Below, in pieces: positions 33,803 through 42,076 of a stretch of 64,000 nucleotides of DNA; the first letter of the stretch is position 1, and each line of letters opens with the position of its first letter. Under the pieces are notes generated by a model. It worked only from the letters and a program-made list of their open reading frames with translations, had not been told where the DNA came from and ran no database searches. Source of the stretch: Lachnospiraceae bacterium (GTDB taxonomy: Bacteria; Bacillota; Clostridia; Lachnospirales; Lachnospiraceae); contig FUZG01000015.1 of NCBI GenBank assembly GCA_900168235.1, forward strand, positions 1 to 64,000, written 5' to 3'. The translations under genes were made by a program, and so were the position numbers.

Positions 33803-35731
33803 TCAATACAACTTTGCACCAGCCGGGATGTGGTTATCAACCATGAGAAGGTGAAGTTCCTCATCCTCAGAATCCTTAAGATTGTTTACTGCACTAAGCA
33901 GCATACCGCAGGACTCAATGCCCATCATTGCTCTGGGCGGAAGGTTGGTGATTGCAACTAATGTCTTTCCGATCAGTTCTTCAGGCTCGTAGAAAGCGTG
34001 AATTCCACTTAAAATAGTACGATCCTTGCCTGTTCCGTCATCCAGTGTAAACTGAAGAAGCTTCTTGGACTTAGGTACTGCGACACAGTCTTTAACCTTT
34101 ACAGCTCTGAAATCAGACTTGCTGAATGTCTCGAAATCAACTGTCTCCTCGAAAAGAGGCTCGATCTTAACATTGCTGAAGTCGATCTGATTGTTCGGTG
34201 TAAAGAAACCTGTATTGTCCTCAGCAGCTGCATGTCCTTCTGTGCTGGACTTGCTGATGGACTTCAGTGTCGGGAAAAGCAGTACATCACGGATGCTCGG
34301 TGCGTTTGTGAGGAGCATGCAGAGACGGTCGATACCGTAACCGATACCACCCGTCGGAGGCATACCGATTTCCATAGCGTGAAGGAAGTCCTCATCTGTG
34401 TGCTGAGCTTCTTCATCGCCGCCTGCTGCCAGTGCGTCCTGAGCTGCGAATCTTTCTCTCTGATCGATAGGATCGTTCAGCTCGGAATATGCGTTACACA
34501 TTTCCCATCCGTTGATGTAGAGCTCGAAACGCTCAACCTTGCTGGGATCGCTCGGCTTCTTCTTTGTAAGCGGGCTGATCTCGATCGGGTGATCCATGAT
34601 GAATGTAGGCTGGATCATCTTATCTTCACAGAACTCATCGAAGAAGAGGTTTACGATATCACCCTTCTTGTGGTGTGCCTCGTATGCAACCTTCTTCTCA
34701 TCAGCGATCTTCTTCGCCTCTTCGTCAGATGTAACCTGATCGAAGTCAATGCCTGTATTTTCCTTGATAGCATCTACCATAGTGAGACGGCGGAACGGCT
34801 TGCCAAGATCGATCTCAACACCTGTGCCGGCTTCCTTGTCACCGTAGTAGATCTTTGTTGTACCGCAAACCTTCTCAGCGAGATGACGGAACATATTCTC
34901 TGTGAGGTCCATCATTCCGTTGTAATCTGTGTATGCCTGGTAGAGCTCCATAAGTGTGAACTCAGGATTGTGCTTTGTATCAACACCCTCGTTACGGAAA
35001 ACACGACCGATCTCGTAAACCTTTTCCATACCGCCGATGATAAGTCTCTTAAGGTAAAGCTCAAGAGAGATACGGAGCTTACGATCCTCACCAAGTGCAT
35101 TGTAGTGTGTGATGAACGGACGAGCTGCAGCACCGCCTGCGTTCTCAACGAGCATCGGAGTCTCAACTTCCATGAATCCCTGATCATCAAGGAAGTGACG
35201 GATAGCGCTTACGATCTTGGATCTCTTGATGAATGTAGTCTTTACATCCTCGTTCATGATGAGATCGAGATATCTTTCTCTGTAACGAACGTCAGTATCT
35301 GTCAGACCGTGGAACTTCTCCGGAAGGGGAGCAAGTGCCTTGGAAAGGATAGTGATCTTTGTTGCGGAGATAGAGATCTCGCCTGTCTTTGTGCGGAAAG
35401 CTGTTCCCTCTACACCGATGATATCTCCTACGTCCATCAGCTTCTTGAAATCCTGATAGTCGTCATCACCGAGATTATCCTTTGCAGCATAAACCTGGAT
35501 CTTGCCCTGAAGGTCCATTACGTTGCAGAAAGATGCCTTACCCATGACACGCTTAAACATCATTCTGCCGGCAACTCTGACTTCCTTGCCTTCCAGTTCC
35601 TCAAACTTATCACGGATTTCCTGGGAGTGATGTGTCACATCATATTTCACGATCTGAAAAGGATCACGACCCTCACTCTGCAGTGTCTTCAGCTTGTCTC
35701 TTTTTACCTGTAGTATATCTTCCTGCGGCAT
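33803..35731 (-). CDS. lysS: Lysyl-tRNA synthetase with C-terminal tRNA-binding domain (host/element chimera)
   Basis: 642 residues; charges tRNA-Lys. An OB-fold anticodon domain (about 55-150) precedes the class II catalytic core with RYLDLI (motif 1 region), VFRNEGVDTKHNPEF (motif 2) and GGIGYGIDRL (motif 3). A low-complexity linker leads to an EMAP/Trbp111-type tRNA-binding domain (about 525-642), an addition absent from common LysRS of about 500 residues. The left end of the element recombined at about codon 487, so the linker and last domain are element-borne and the catalytic part is host; the displaced original end is at 843-1318. It lies downstream of greA, 94 bases away, with AAGAGG before the ATG. 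Confidence 0.95.
   Translation of the reverse strand: MPQEDILQVKRDKLKTLQSEGRDPFQIVKYDVTHHSQEIRDKFEELEGKEVRVAGRMMFKRVMGKASFCNVMDLQGKIQVYAAKDNLGDDDYQDFKKLMDVGDIIGVEGTAFRTKTGEISISATKITILSKALAPLPEKFHGLTDTDVRYRERYLDLIMNEDVKTTFIKRSKIVSAIRHFLDDQGFMEVETPMLVENAGGAAARPFITHYNALGEDRKLRISLELYLKRLIIGGMEKVYEIGRVFRNEGVDTKHNPEFTLMELYQAYTDYNGMMDLTENMFRHLAEKVCGTTKIYYGDKEAGTGVEIDLGKPFRRLTMVDAIKENTGIDFDQVTSDEEAKKIADEKKVAYEAHHKKGDIVNLFFDEFCEDKMIQPTFIMDHPIEISPLTKKKPSDPSKVERFELYINGWEMCNAYSELNDPIDQRERFAAQDALAAGGDEEAQHTDEDFLHAMEIGMPPTGGIGYGIDRLCMLLTNAPSIRDVLLFPTLKSISKSSTEGHAAAEDNTGFFTPNNQIDFSNVKIEPLFEETVDFETFSKSDFRAVKVKDCVAVPKSKKLLQFTLDDGTGKDRTILSGIHAFYEPEELIGKTLVAITNLPPRAMMGIESCGMLLSAVNNLKDSEDEELHLLMVDNHIPAGAKLY
34266..34275. 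other. attR candidate (right junction of the element, inside lysS)
   Basis: AGTGTCGGGA, coding for the PTLK region of LysRS just after the catalytic core. lysS continues unbroken on both sides because the element restores the reading frame. Confidence 0.7.
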
Positions 35732-35749
35732 ACTAGACCTCTTCTTTCT

Positions 35750-35803
35750 ATAAAAATAAAACCTGCCGGATCCCGTTCCCTGTCGATGGAACAGAACCCG
35801 GCC
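35750..35803 (-). terminator. Terminator after greA, ahead of lysS
   Basis: GCCGGATCCCGTTCC pairs with GGAACAGAACCCGGC, followed on the minus strand by AGGTTTTATTTTTAT. As lysS has no separate promoter that I can see in the short gap, it may work as a partial terminator. Confidence 0.65.
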
Positions 35804-35825
35804 CTTTTTGTTACCTGATTATCGA

Positions 35826-36314
35826 TTATGCAACGGTAAGGATCTTGTACTTCAGCTCACCAGCCTGAGTTTCAACCTTAACTGTGTCACCTTCCTTGTG
35901 TCCGAGCAGTGCTCTTCCAACAGGAGACTCATTGCTGATCTTTCCCTTAAGGGAATTTGCCTCAGTAGAACCTGTGATTGTGAAATCCATCTCTTCATCA
36001 AATTCCATGTCAAGGATCTTTACCTTGCTTCCGATACCGATCTTACCATTGGAATTTTCGCTTGCATCTACTACTTCTACGTGCTTCAGAAGAGTCTCGA
36101 TCTCAGTGATTCTGTCCTCGATCTGCTGCTTAGCAGCCTTTGCTGCATCGTACTCAGCGTTCTCGGAAAGGTCACCCTGTGCTCTTGCTTCCTTAAGCTC
36201 GATGGAAACCTCTTTACGCTTGTTAATTTTCAGATCGTCAAGCTCATCCTGAAGCTTCTTCAGACCTTCTCTTGTAAGAATGGTTTTCTTTACCGGGATA
36301 TGTTCGTCTGCCAT
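35826..36314 (-). CDS. greA: Transcription elongation factor GreA
   Basis: 162 residues, the normal family length. The N-terminal coiled-coil (LTREGLKKLQDELDDLKINK, then ARAQGDLSENAEYDAAKAAK with the acidic tip) and the C-terminal globular domain (NEspVGRALLGHKEGDTV-type) are both present. It rescues backtracked RNA polymerase by stimulating transcript cleavage. It is driven by a near-perfect promoter at 36379-36407 that lies in the 3' flank of dusB, and is followed by lysS. Confidence 0.97.
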   Translation of the reverse strand: MADEHIPVKKTILTREGLKKLQDELDDLKINKRKEVSIELKEARAQGDLSENAEYDAAKAAKQQIEDRITEIETLLKHVEVVDASENSNGKIGIGSKVKILDMEFDEEMDFTITGSTEANSLKGKISNESPVGRALLGHKEGDTVKVETQAGELKYKILTVA

Positions 36315-36378
36315 TTTTCTTTAACCTCTTATATAAATTCTAACTAAAAGCTATACTAAGTCCACCGTAACGTTCGTA

Positions 36379-36407
36379 ATTATAGTGGTAGGATATAGGG
36401 ATGTCAA
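36379..36407 (-). promoter_or_regulatory. Consensus promoter of greA
   Basis: Minus-strand TTGACA (complement at 36402-36407), a 17-base spacer, and TATAAT (complement at 36379-36384): both hexamers are perfect. Confidence 0.85.
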
Positions 36408-36413
36408 GCCTTT

Positions 36414-37358
36414 TTACTCGGACCCGAGAAGATCTATGAGACTGTACAAACTCTCGGCGGTCTCGACGGAACAGCACTGGGTTCTGAGCCTTGCCGAATG
36501 GGGCATTCCCGTGGTGTACCATGCTACGTGCTTACGCATTTCGCGTACTGCTGTGTACTCACCTTTCCACTCTACTTCCAGCGCCACATGTCTCTTCATG
36601 ACTGCTTTCTTTTCTTCTAATGTAGGGTAATACTTTTCTCCGTTCACCAGCTCCTTAAATATCCAAGGATTGCCTCTGGCTGCACGACCGATGGATATGC
36701 CGTCACATCCTGTTTCCTCCATCATCTTCTTTGCACTTTCGATGCCTGTGACATCGCCGTTTCCGATGACGGGGATCTTTACTGCTTCCTTAACCTGACG
36801 GATGATCTCCCAGTCTGCTTTTCCTTCGTAATACTGTTCTCTCGTACGTCCGTGTACCTGAACTGCGGCTGCACCTGATGCCTCTGCGATCTTTGCGATC
36901 TCTACGGCATTTATGTGTTCATCGTCAAAGCCTCTGCGAATCTTTATAGTAACAGGCTTTTTTGTTGCCTTCGACACCGCACTTACGATATCTCCGATGA
37001 GCTTCGGGTCTTTCATAAGTGCTGAGCCGTCGCCGTTATTTACGATCTTCGGCATGGGGCATCCCATATTTATGTCCAGTATCTCAAAGGACTCATCTTC
37101 GATAGCTGCTGCCTGTTCTGCCATAATATCGGGTTCTGAGCCAAAAATCTGAAGAGATACGGGATGTTCTCCGGGATGTGTCGCCATCAGTTTTCTCGAA
37201 GCAACGTTTTTATAATGAAGCGCTTTTGCACTGATCATCTCTGTGCATACCATTCCGGCGCCCATTTCACGGCATATAAGACGAAATGGCAGGTCAGATA
37301 CCCCTGCCATCGGTGCCAGTATGAAGTTGCTGTCCAGTTTTACATTTCCTATCTGCAT
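36414..37358 (-). CDS. dusB: tRNA-dihydrouridine synthase DusB
   Basis: 314 residues from the ATG at 37358, where the family usually starts (MQIGNVKLDSNFILAPMAGV). A longer start at 37400 would overlap the upstream gene. FMN-dependent TIM barrel: catalytic Cys in NMGCPMPKIVNNGDGSALM, the phosphate-binding GNGDVTG and the GRAARGNPWIF end motif. It reduces uridine to dihydrouridine in tRNA. Followed by the greA promoter. Confidence 0.95.
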   Translation of the reverse strand: MQIGNVKLDSNFILAPMAGVSDLPFRLICREMGAGMVCTEMISAKALHYKNVASRKLMATHPGEHPVSLQIFGSEPDIMAEQAAAIEDESFEILDINMGCPMPKIVNNGDGSALMKDPKLIGDIVSAVSKATKKPVTIKIRRGFDDEHINAVEIAKIAEASGAAAVQVHGRTREQYYEGKADWEIIRQVKEAVKIPVIGNGDVTGIESAKKMMEETGCDGISIGRAARGNPWIFKELVNGEKYYPTLEEKKAVMKRHVALEVEWKGEYTAVREMRKHVAWYTTGMPHSARLRTQCCSVETAESLYSLIDLLGSE

Positions 37359-37383
37359 AAATCTTTCTTTCGTAGTACTGCCG

Positions 37384-37719
37384 TCAGTCGAGCTTTTCAC
37401 CGAGGAATACTACACGGTAGAAAAGGCTCAGTTCTTCAAAAAGCTGCGCGTGATCTCTTCTGACTTTATTTACGAGGAGTCCTGCTCCGATCTCATCAAA
37501 GCCGAAATCGCCGGGTTCATGATCGGTACGCATGAGTAACTCGCCCTCTTCATCAAAGAGAATCTCAAAGATACCGCCAACCTGCTCTGCAAAGAGAGCG
37601 CTGAGAGCCTTGAGCTCATCCTTTACCGCATCCGGAAGCTTTCCAAACTCCGGGTTCAGATAGTAATTTCTTTCATAGGAATTGGCAGCGCAGAGCACTA
37701 CCTCATTAACTTCACTCAT
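37384..37719 (-). CDS. Small cytoplasmic protein of unknown function (DUF6145-like)
   Basis: 111 residues, acidic, no signal peptide. Pattern SYERNYYLNPEFGKLPDAVKDEL and a terminal RDHAQLFEELSLFYRVVFLG. I believe it belongs to DUF6145, a short family of Lachnospiraceae; the family number is from memory. It lies between birA and dusB, transcribed with them. Confidence 0.65.
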   Translation of the reverse strand: MSEVNEVVLCAANSYERNYYLNPEFGKLPDAVKDELKALSALFAEQVGGIFEILFDEEGELLMRTDHEPGDFGFDEIGAGLLVNKVRRDHAQLFEELSLFYRVVFLGEKLD

Positions 37720-37759
37720 CTGTCTGTCCTTTCCTTTTTAGATAATGGATCATAAACTG

Positions 37760-38746
37760 TCATACATAGCCATAAACACCGCGGACTGATACTTCTCCCG
37801 CGTATACTGCGGTCTCGGTTCCGTCCTCCCGTGTCACTAAGAGTTCGCCTCTGGCATTTATGCCGGATGCGGTCCCGTTCCATTCGCCCTTGGGGTCCAG
37901 CACCCGTACTTTATTATTCACGTTTACGCAGAGCCTGTCATATTCTTCAACGAGCTCTGAGAGATCATCGTTTTTACGAAAGATCTCGTAGTATTTTTCA
38001 AAAGCCGTAGTCACAGCTCCCACAACCGCTGAGCGGGAAACTCTGCTTCCTGTTTCCAGCATGAGAGATGTGGCAGTCGCCTTTATCTCTTCAGGAAAAT
38101 CTTCCTGATTTACATTGATGCCCGTACCGATGACTACGTAATTTATGAAGTCAGGTTCGATGGACATTTCTGTAAGGATGCCTACGAGTTTTTTCCCGTT
38201 TATCACGATGTCGTTGGGCCATTTGATTCCGGTCTCGAGACCTGTCGCTTTATTGATTCCCTCTGCTGCGGCAAGTGCCACTACGAGAGTCATCATAGGC
38301 GCGAGATCAGGCACGAAATCAGGACGCATAAGGTAGCTCATGGCAATATTTACCCCTGACGGAGTCTGCCACGATCTGCCTCGCCTGCCTTTTCCTGCTG
38401 TCTGCGTGTCTGCAACGATCATAAGACCTTCAGGCGCACCTTTTTCCGCGTTCTGCTTTATATCCTCGTTTGTTGATCCGGTTTCTTTTTTATAGATCAG
38501 GCGGTCTCCTGCTCCGAGCCACTTTGTCCTGAGCTCTGCACGGATGGATTCTGCACCGAATGCATCTGCGGTACTTCTTATCCGATAACCTTTACGCGGG
38601 ACAGCTTCTATATCATAACCTTCCCTGCGCGCTTTTTGGACAGCTTTCCAGACTGCGTTTCTAGAGATACCGAGCCTGTCCGCTATTTCCTGACCGGAAA
38701 CAAATTCATCTCTTCCGGATAAAAAATCAAATAAATTCTCTGCCAT
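37760..38746 (-). CDS. birA: Biotin-protein ligase / biotin operon repressor
   Basis: 328 residues. The N-terminal winged helix (SGQEIADRLGISRNAVWKAV, 17-36) indicates a dual-function BirA. The central ligase domain has GRRGRSWQTPSG near 118 and KWPNDIVINGKKLVGIL near 175. A C-terminal SH3-like domain follows. It activates biotin and loads it on carboxylase carrier proteins and may repress biotin genes. Its ATG follows the small membrane-protein stop by 5 bases. Confidence 0.95.
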   Translation of the reverse strand: MAENLFDFLSGRDEFVSGQEIADRLGISRNAVWKAVQKARREGYDIEAVPRKGYRIRSTADAFGAESIRAELRTKWLGAGDRLIYKKETGSTNEDIKQNAEKGAPEGLMIVADTQTAGKGRRGRSWQTPSGVNIAMSYLMRPDFVPDLAPMMTLVVALAAAEGINKATGLETGIKWPNDIVINGKKLVGILTEMSIEPDFINYVVIGTGINVNQEDFPEEIKATATSLMLETGSRVSRSAVVGAVTTAFEKYYEIFRKNDDLSELVEEYDRLCVNVNNKVRVLDPKGEWNGTASGINARGELLVTREDGTETAVYAGEVSVRGVYGYV

Positions 38747-38751
38747 ATTTT

Positions 38752-39048
38752 TTATGATGCGTATATGCCGACCACTGTAAGGACGACTGCCACCAGAAGA
38801 AACAATACCGGCAGCAAATTTTTGCTCCTTATAAAGCGGATACTATTCAGTGCCATCATCGCCGCGCCGAGCCAGAAAAGGATCGGATACAAGCTCCTCC
38901 CAAGGTCCGTGTCGATGCTCATTGAGATTATCGACATAACAGTTACCACGAGACCTATGAGAAGATTGCATGCATCTATCACCAGCTTGAACCGGTGCTC
39001 GTTAGACATAGGATGGCGCTTTCCCGGCTTTTTCTTCGCTTCTTCCAT
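38752..39048 (-). CDS. Small membrane protein
   Basis: 98 residues: a basic N-terminus (EEAKKKPGKRHPMSNEHR), then three predicted membrane helices around 22-43, 52-68 and 77-96. No family recognised. Its ATG directly follows the argF stop, and it sits between argF and birA in a tight operon. Confidence 0.7.
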   Translation of the reverse strand: MEEAKKKPGKRHPMSNEHRFKLVIDACNLLIGLVVTVMSIISMSIDTDLGRSLYPILFWLGAAMMALNSIRFIRSKNLLPVLFLLVAVVLTVVGIYAS

Positions 39049-40047
39049 TTATTTCTCGTAACCGAGAGTTGCTGCCATGACCGCCTTTATCGTGTGCATG
39101 CGGTTCTCAGCTTCATCGAAGAGCACATTTCTGTACTTCTGGAATACTTCATCGGTCACTTCCATGTCATCAAAGCCGAACTTTTCGCCCATTTCTTTTC
39201 CGACTGTTGTTTTGTGATCGTGGAACGCCGGCAGACAGTGCATGAAGATAGCACCAGGCGCTGCTGCATTCATGAGATCCATGGTTACCTTATAGGGAGA
39301 AAGCTCTGCAATTCGCTCTGCCCATACTTCATCAGCTTCGCCCATGGATACCCATACGTCTGTATAGATCACGTTTGCATCCTTTACAGCTTCCATAGGA
39401 TCTGTTGTAAAGGAGATGCTTCCGCCGGATTCTTTTGCCCACTCTCTGCACTGATCTGCGAGAGCCTTATCCGGGAAATATTTCTCAGGTGCACAGGCTG
39501 TGAAATGAAGACCGAGCTTTGCGCATCCGATCATGAGAGAGTTGCCCATATTGTAACGGGCATCACCCATATAAACGAACTTCTTTCCCTTCTCAGAACC
39601 GAGGTGCTCGCGGATAGTGAGCATATCAGCAAGGATCTGTGTCGGATGGTACTCGTTTGTGAGTCCGTTCCATGTGGGAACTTCGGCATACTTAGCCAGC
39701 TCCTCTACGCGCTCCTGCCCATAACCGCGGTACTCTATACCGTCAAACATACGGCCGAGAACAGATGCTGTATCTGCGATACTCTCTTTCTTTCCGATCT
39801 GTGAACCGGTCGAATCGAGGTACGTAGTCTGGATACCGAGATCATGTGCGCCCACTTCAAAGGCACATCGTGTTCTGGTACTGGTCTTTTCAAAGATCAG
39901 GGCAATGTTCTTGCCGCGAAGCTTATCGTGCGGGGTTCCTGCTTTTTTCAGCTCTTTGAAATAAGCAGCGAGATCCAGAAATTCACGGATCTCATCCGGT
40001 GTAAAGTCCTTCAGTGTGAGAAAGTTTCTGTTCTTCAGTGATGCCAT
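39049..40047 (-). CDS. argF: Ornithine carbamoyltransferase
   Basis: 332 residues, full length. Carbamoyl-phosphate site FEKTSTRTR near 52-60, the conserved [13 protein letters not shown] near 131 and the ornithine-side [10 protein letters not shown] near 267 are present. It makes citrulline from ornithine and carbamoyl phosphate. The neighbours are not other arg genes. A catabolic role (arcB-like) cannot be excluded from sequence alone. Confidence 0.95.
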   Translation of the reverse strand: MASLKNRNFLTLKDFTPDEIREFLDLAAYFKELKKAGTPHDKLRGKNIALIFEKTSTRTRCAFEVGAHDLGIQTTYLDSTGSQIGKKESIADTASVLGRMFDGIEYRGYGQERVEELAKYAEVPTWNGLTNEYHPTQILADMLTIREHLGSEKGKKFVYMGDARYNMGNSLMIGCAKLGLHFTACAPEKYFPDKALADQCREWAKESGGSISFTTDPMEAVKDANVIYTDVWVSMGEADEVWAERIAELSPYKVTMDLMNAAAPGAIFMHCLPAFHDHKTTVGKEMGEKFGFDDMEVTDEVFQKYRNVLFDEAENRMHTIKAVMAATLGYEK

Positions 40048-40077
40048 GGTTTTCTCTCCTCCGCCTGTGTTCCTTAT

Positions 40078-40860
40078 TTACTTTCCTGTCATATATCTAT
40101 ACATGAGCAGTGATGCCGAGATCGCTGCATTCAGCGACTCAACCTGCCCTTTCATCGGTATCCTGAGCTTTACATCTGCAAGGGATGTGAGTTCATCGCT
40201 CAGTCCGTTACCTTCATTTCCAATGAGAAATGCCGTCCGATCAGCATAACTGATCTCATGATACATTTCTTTACCATCGAGATGAGCCGCATAGGTTGTG
40301 ATGCCTGACTCCTTCATCTCTCTGACTGTTCCGGCAAGGTCCTCTGTATAGAAAAAAGGTACTCGGAAGACCGCGCCCATTGTCGACCGGACTGTTTTCG
40401 GCGAATAAAAATCCGCCGTATTCCGATCCATAATGATGCCCGATATTCCGGCACCTTCTCCGGTCCGAATCATCGTGCCAAGGTTGCCCGGGTCCTGAAT
40501 ACCTTCCAGGACGAGCCACACACCCTTCTCTCCCTGCAGAAGATCCGGAAGCGTATAATGCCGCTGCCGGACCACTGCAAGAACTCCCTGAGGTGTCCTT
40601 GTATCACTCAGTTTCTGAAATACCTCGTTCTTTACTACAGAGCCGCGCACATCAGGATTTTCCTCGTGGAACTTCTCTGATATGAAGGTCTCGACCAACC
40701 TGTCATCAGGGATCTCACGGAACATCCGTATTCCCTCTACGACAAAGGCGTCTTCCTTTCTGCGCGCCCGGGAACGGTCAAGCAGCTCACGCACCCTGCG
40801 GAGCCGTGGATTTGAGAGAGAAGAAAGCACTTCTGTGCCGTTCCCTTTCATTCCAGCCAT
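40078..40860 (-). CDS. SpoU/TrmH-family RNA 2'-O-methyltransferase
   Basis: 260 residues. An N-terminal substrate-binding domain (about 10-100) precedes a SPOUT knot domain with the three family motifs LEGIQDPGNLGTMIRTGEG, FLIGNEGNGLSDEL and RIPMKGQVESLNAAISASLL. It methylates ribose in rRNA or tRNA; the exact target cannot be told. It lies between pfkA and argF. Confidence 0.92.
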   Translation of the reverse strand: MAGMKGNGTEVLSSLSNPRLRRVRELLDRSRARRKEDAFVVEGIRMFREIPDDRLVETFISEKFHEENPDVRGSVVKNEVFQKLSDTRTPQGVLAVVRQRHYTLPDLLQGEKGVWLVLEGIQDPGNLGTMIRTGEGAGISGIIMDRNTADFYSPKTVRSTMGAVFRVPFFYTEDLAGTVREMKESGITTYAAHLDGKEMYHEISYADRTAFLIGNEGNGLSDELTSLADVKLRIPMKGQVESLNAAISASLLMYRYMTGK

Positions 40861-40882
40861 TCCTTTCTGTATTTAAGTCCTA

Positions 40883-41869
40883 TCAACCACGAGCGAGAGC
40901 CTTAGCAACCTCTACGTAGTAATCAGGAACCTTCTTTGTCATAGCAAGAGCCTCGTCGATATCGTAATCAACGAACTCACCGTTAGCATGGCAAACAACA
41001 CGGTTGATAGTACCCTCTGCAAGAAGATCTGCTGCCTTTGCGCCCATGATGGAAGCATAGAAACGATCCTTACATGTCGGTGAACCACCACGCTGCATGT
41101 ATCCGAGGATAGTAGCACGTGTCTCCATACCTGTTGCAGCTTCGATTCTGCGAGCCATAGATACGGAATGTCCGATACCCTCAGCGTTTACGATAAGGAA
41201 GTGAGTCTTACCGATCTTTCTTGCCTCGATGATGTGGTTGATGATCGTCTGCTCATCGTAATCATAAACCTCAGGAAGAAGAATCTCCTCAGCACCGCTG
41301 GCAACACCACACCACAGTGCGATGTATCCTGCACGACGTCCCATAACCTCGATGATGGAACATCTCTCATGTGAGCTGGATGTATCTCTAACCTTATCGA
41401 TAGCGTCCATTGCTGTATTTACAGCTGTATCGAAACCGATCGTGTAATCTGTGCAGGCAATATCCAGATCAATAGTTCCCGGAAGACCGATAACACCGAT
41501 TCCATGGTGAGAAAGTCCAAGCGCTCCCTTATAAGAACCGTCACCACCGATTACAACAAGAGCATCGATATTATGCTTCTTGAGGATCTCTGCACCTTTG
41601 ATCTTTCCTTCTTCTGTACCGAACTCTTCGGAACGTGCAGTTCTCAGAATAGTACCACCGTTCTGAATGGAGTTGGAAACATCCTTAGCAGTAAGGGGAC
41701 GGATCTCTTCATTAAGAAGTCCCTGATAACCCTTGTCGATACCCATAACCTTAAGGCCGTTTCTGATAGCCTTACGTGTTACGGCACGGATTGCTGCATT
41801 CATACCAGGTGCGTCGCCGCCGCTTGTCAGAACACCAATCGTTTTGATCTCTTTTTCGGATTTTGCCAT
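40883..41869 (-). CDS. pfkA: ATP-dependent 6-phosphofructokinase
   Basis: 328 residues. ATP site GGDAPGMNAAIRAV and GGDGSYKGA; the fructose-6-phosphate/catalytic loop is PGTIDLDIACTDYTIGFDTA with the TIDxD motif; MGRRAGYIA is also present. The Gly-Gly-Asp-Gly-Ser form marks an ATP rather than pyrophosphate enzyme. It catalyses the committing step of glycolysis. It has its own promoter at 41961-41989. Confidence 0.97.
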   Translation of the reverse strand: MAKSEKEIKTIGVLTSGGDAPGMNAAIRAVTRKAIRNGLKVMGIDKGYQGLLNEEIRPLTAKDVSNSIQNGGTILRTARSEEFGTEEGKIKGAEILKKHNIDALVVIGGDGSYKGALGLSHHGIGVIGLPGTIDLDIACTDYTIGFDTAVNTAMDAIDKVRDTSSSHERCSIIEVMGRRAGYIALWCGVASGAEEILLPEVYDYDEQTIINHIIEARKIGKTHFLIVNAEGIGHSVSMARRIEAATGMETRATILGYMQRGGSPTCKDRFYASIMGAKAADLLAEGTINRVVCHANGEFVDYDIDEALAMTKKVPDYYVEVAKALARG

Positions 41870-41960
41870 TTTCCTACCTCTTTCATGAACCCGGTCTTAC
41901 GATCCTAAAAGGAAGCGCCGTATTTACTTATCACTTCGTTCGTCAAAAACTTGTCGACCT

Positions 41961-41989
41961 ATTATACGAAAAAAAATTATCGATTTCAA
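41961..41989 (-). promoter_or_regulatory. Promoter of pfkA
   Basis: Minus-strand TTGAAA, 17-base spacer and TATAAT (complements at 41984-41989 and 41961-41966), about 90 bases before the pfkA start. Confidence 0.75.
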
Positions 41990-42076
41990 CCTGTATCACT
42001 TATTGTACGCGGTTTTGAGCGAGTTTGAGGGAGTTTGCCCCTATCCACAAATATTTTTGTGCAAATTTAAATACAT

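Larger units (their letters stand above)
1309..34275. mobile_element. 33 kb integrated, mobilizable plasmid-like element in lysS
   Basis: The boundaries are the two AGTGTCGGGA copies and the duplicated lysS 3' end. The element carries a tyrosine integrase against the left junction, a second integrase, a MobV relaxase with coupling protein, RepA_N/ParA/ParB plasmid functions and a defence-like cargo operon. It has no mating-pore (VirB-type) genes, so it would have to use another element's transfer machinery. Two integrases over 80% identical suggest that it is a composite of two related elements. Confidence 0.85.

Noticed and set aside
1309-34275. A self-transmissible ICE
   Set aside because: Only relaxase and coupling protein are present; no VirB4, VirB6 or other mating-pore genes.
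34232-35713. A 493-codon open frame on the plus strand opposite lysS
   Set aside because: Cysteine/leucine-rich translation without domains, exactly antisense to a conserved gene; long antisense frames also occur opposite metK (45844-47124), ileS (61535-62617) and dnaE (43277-44179).
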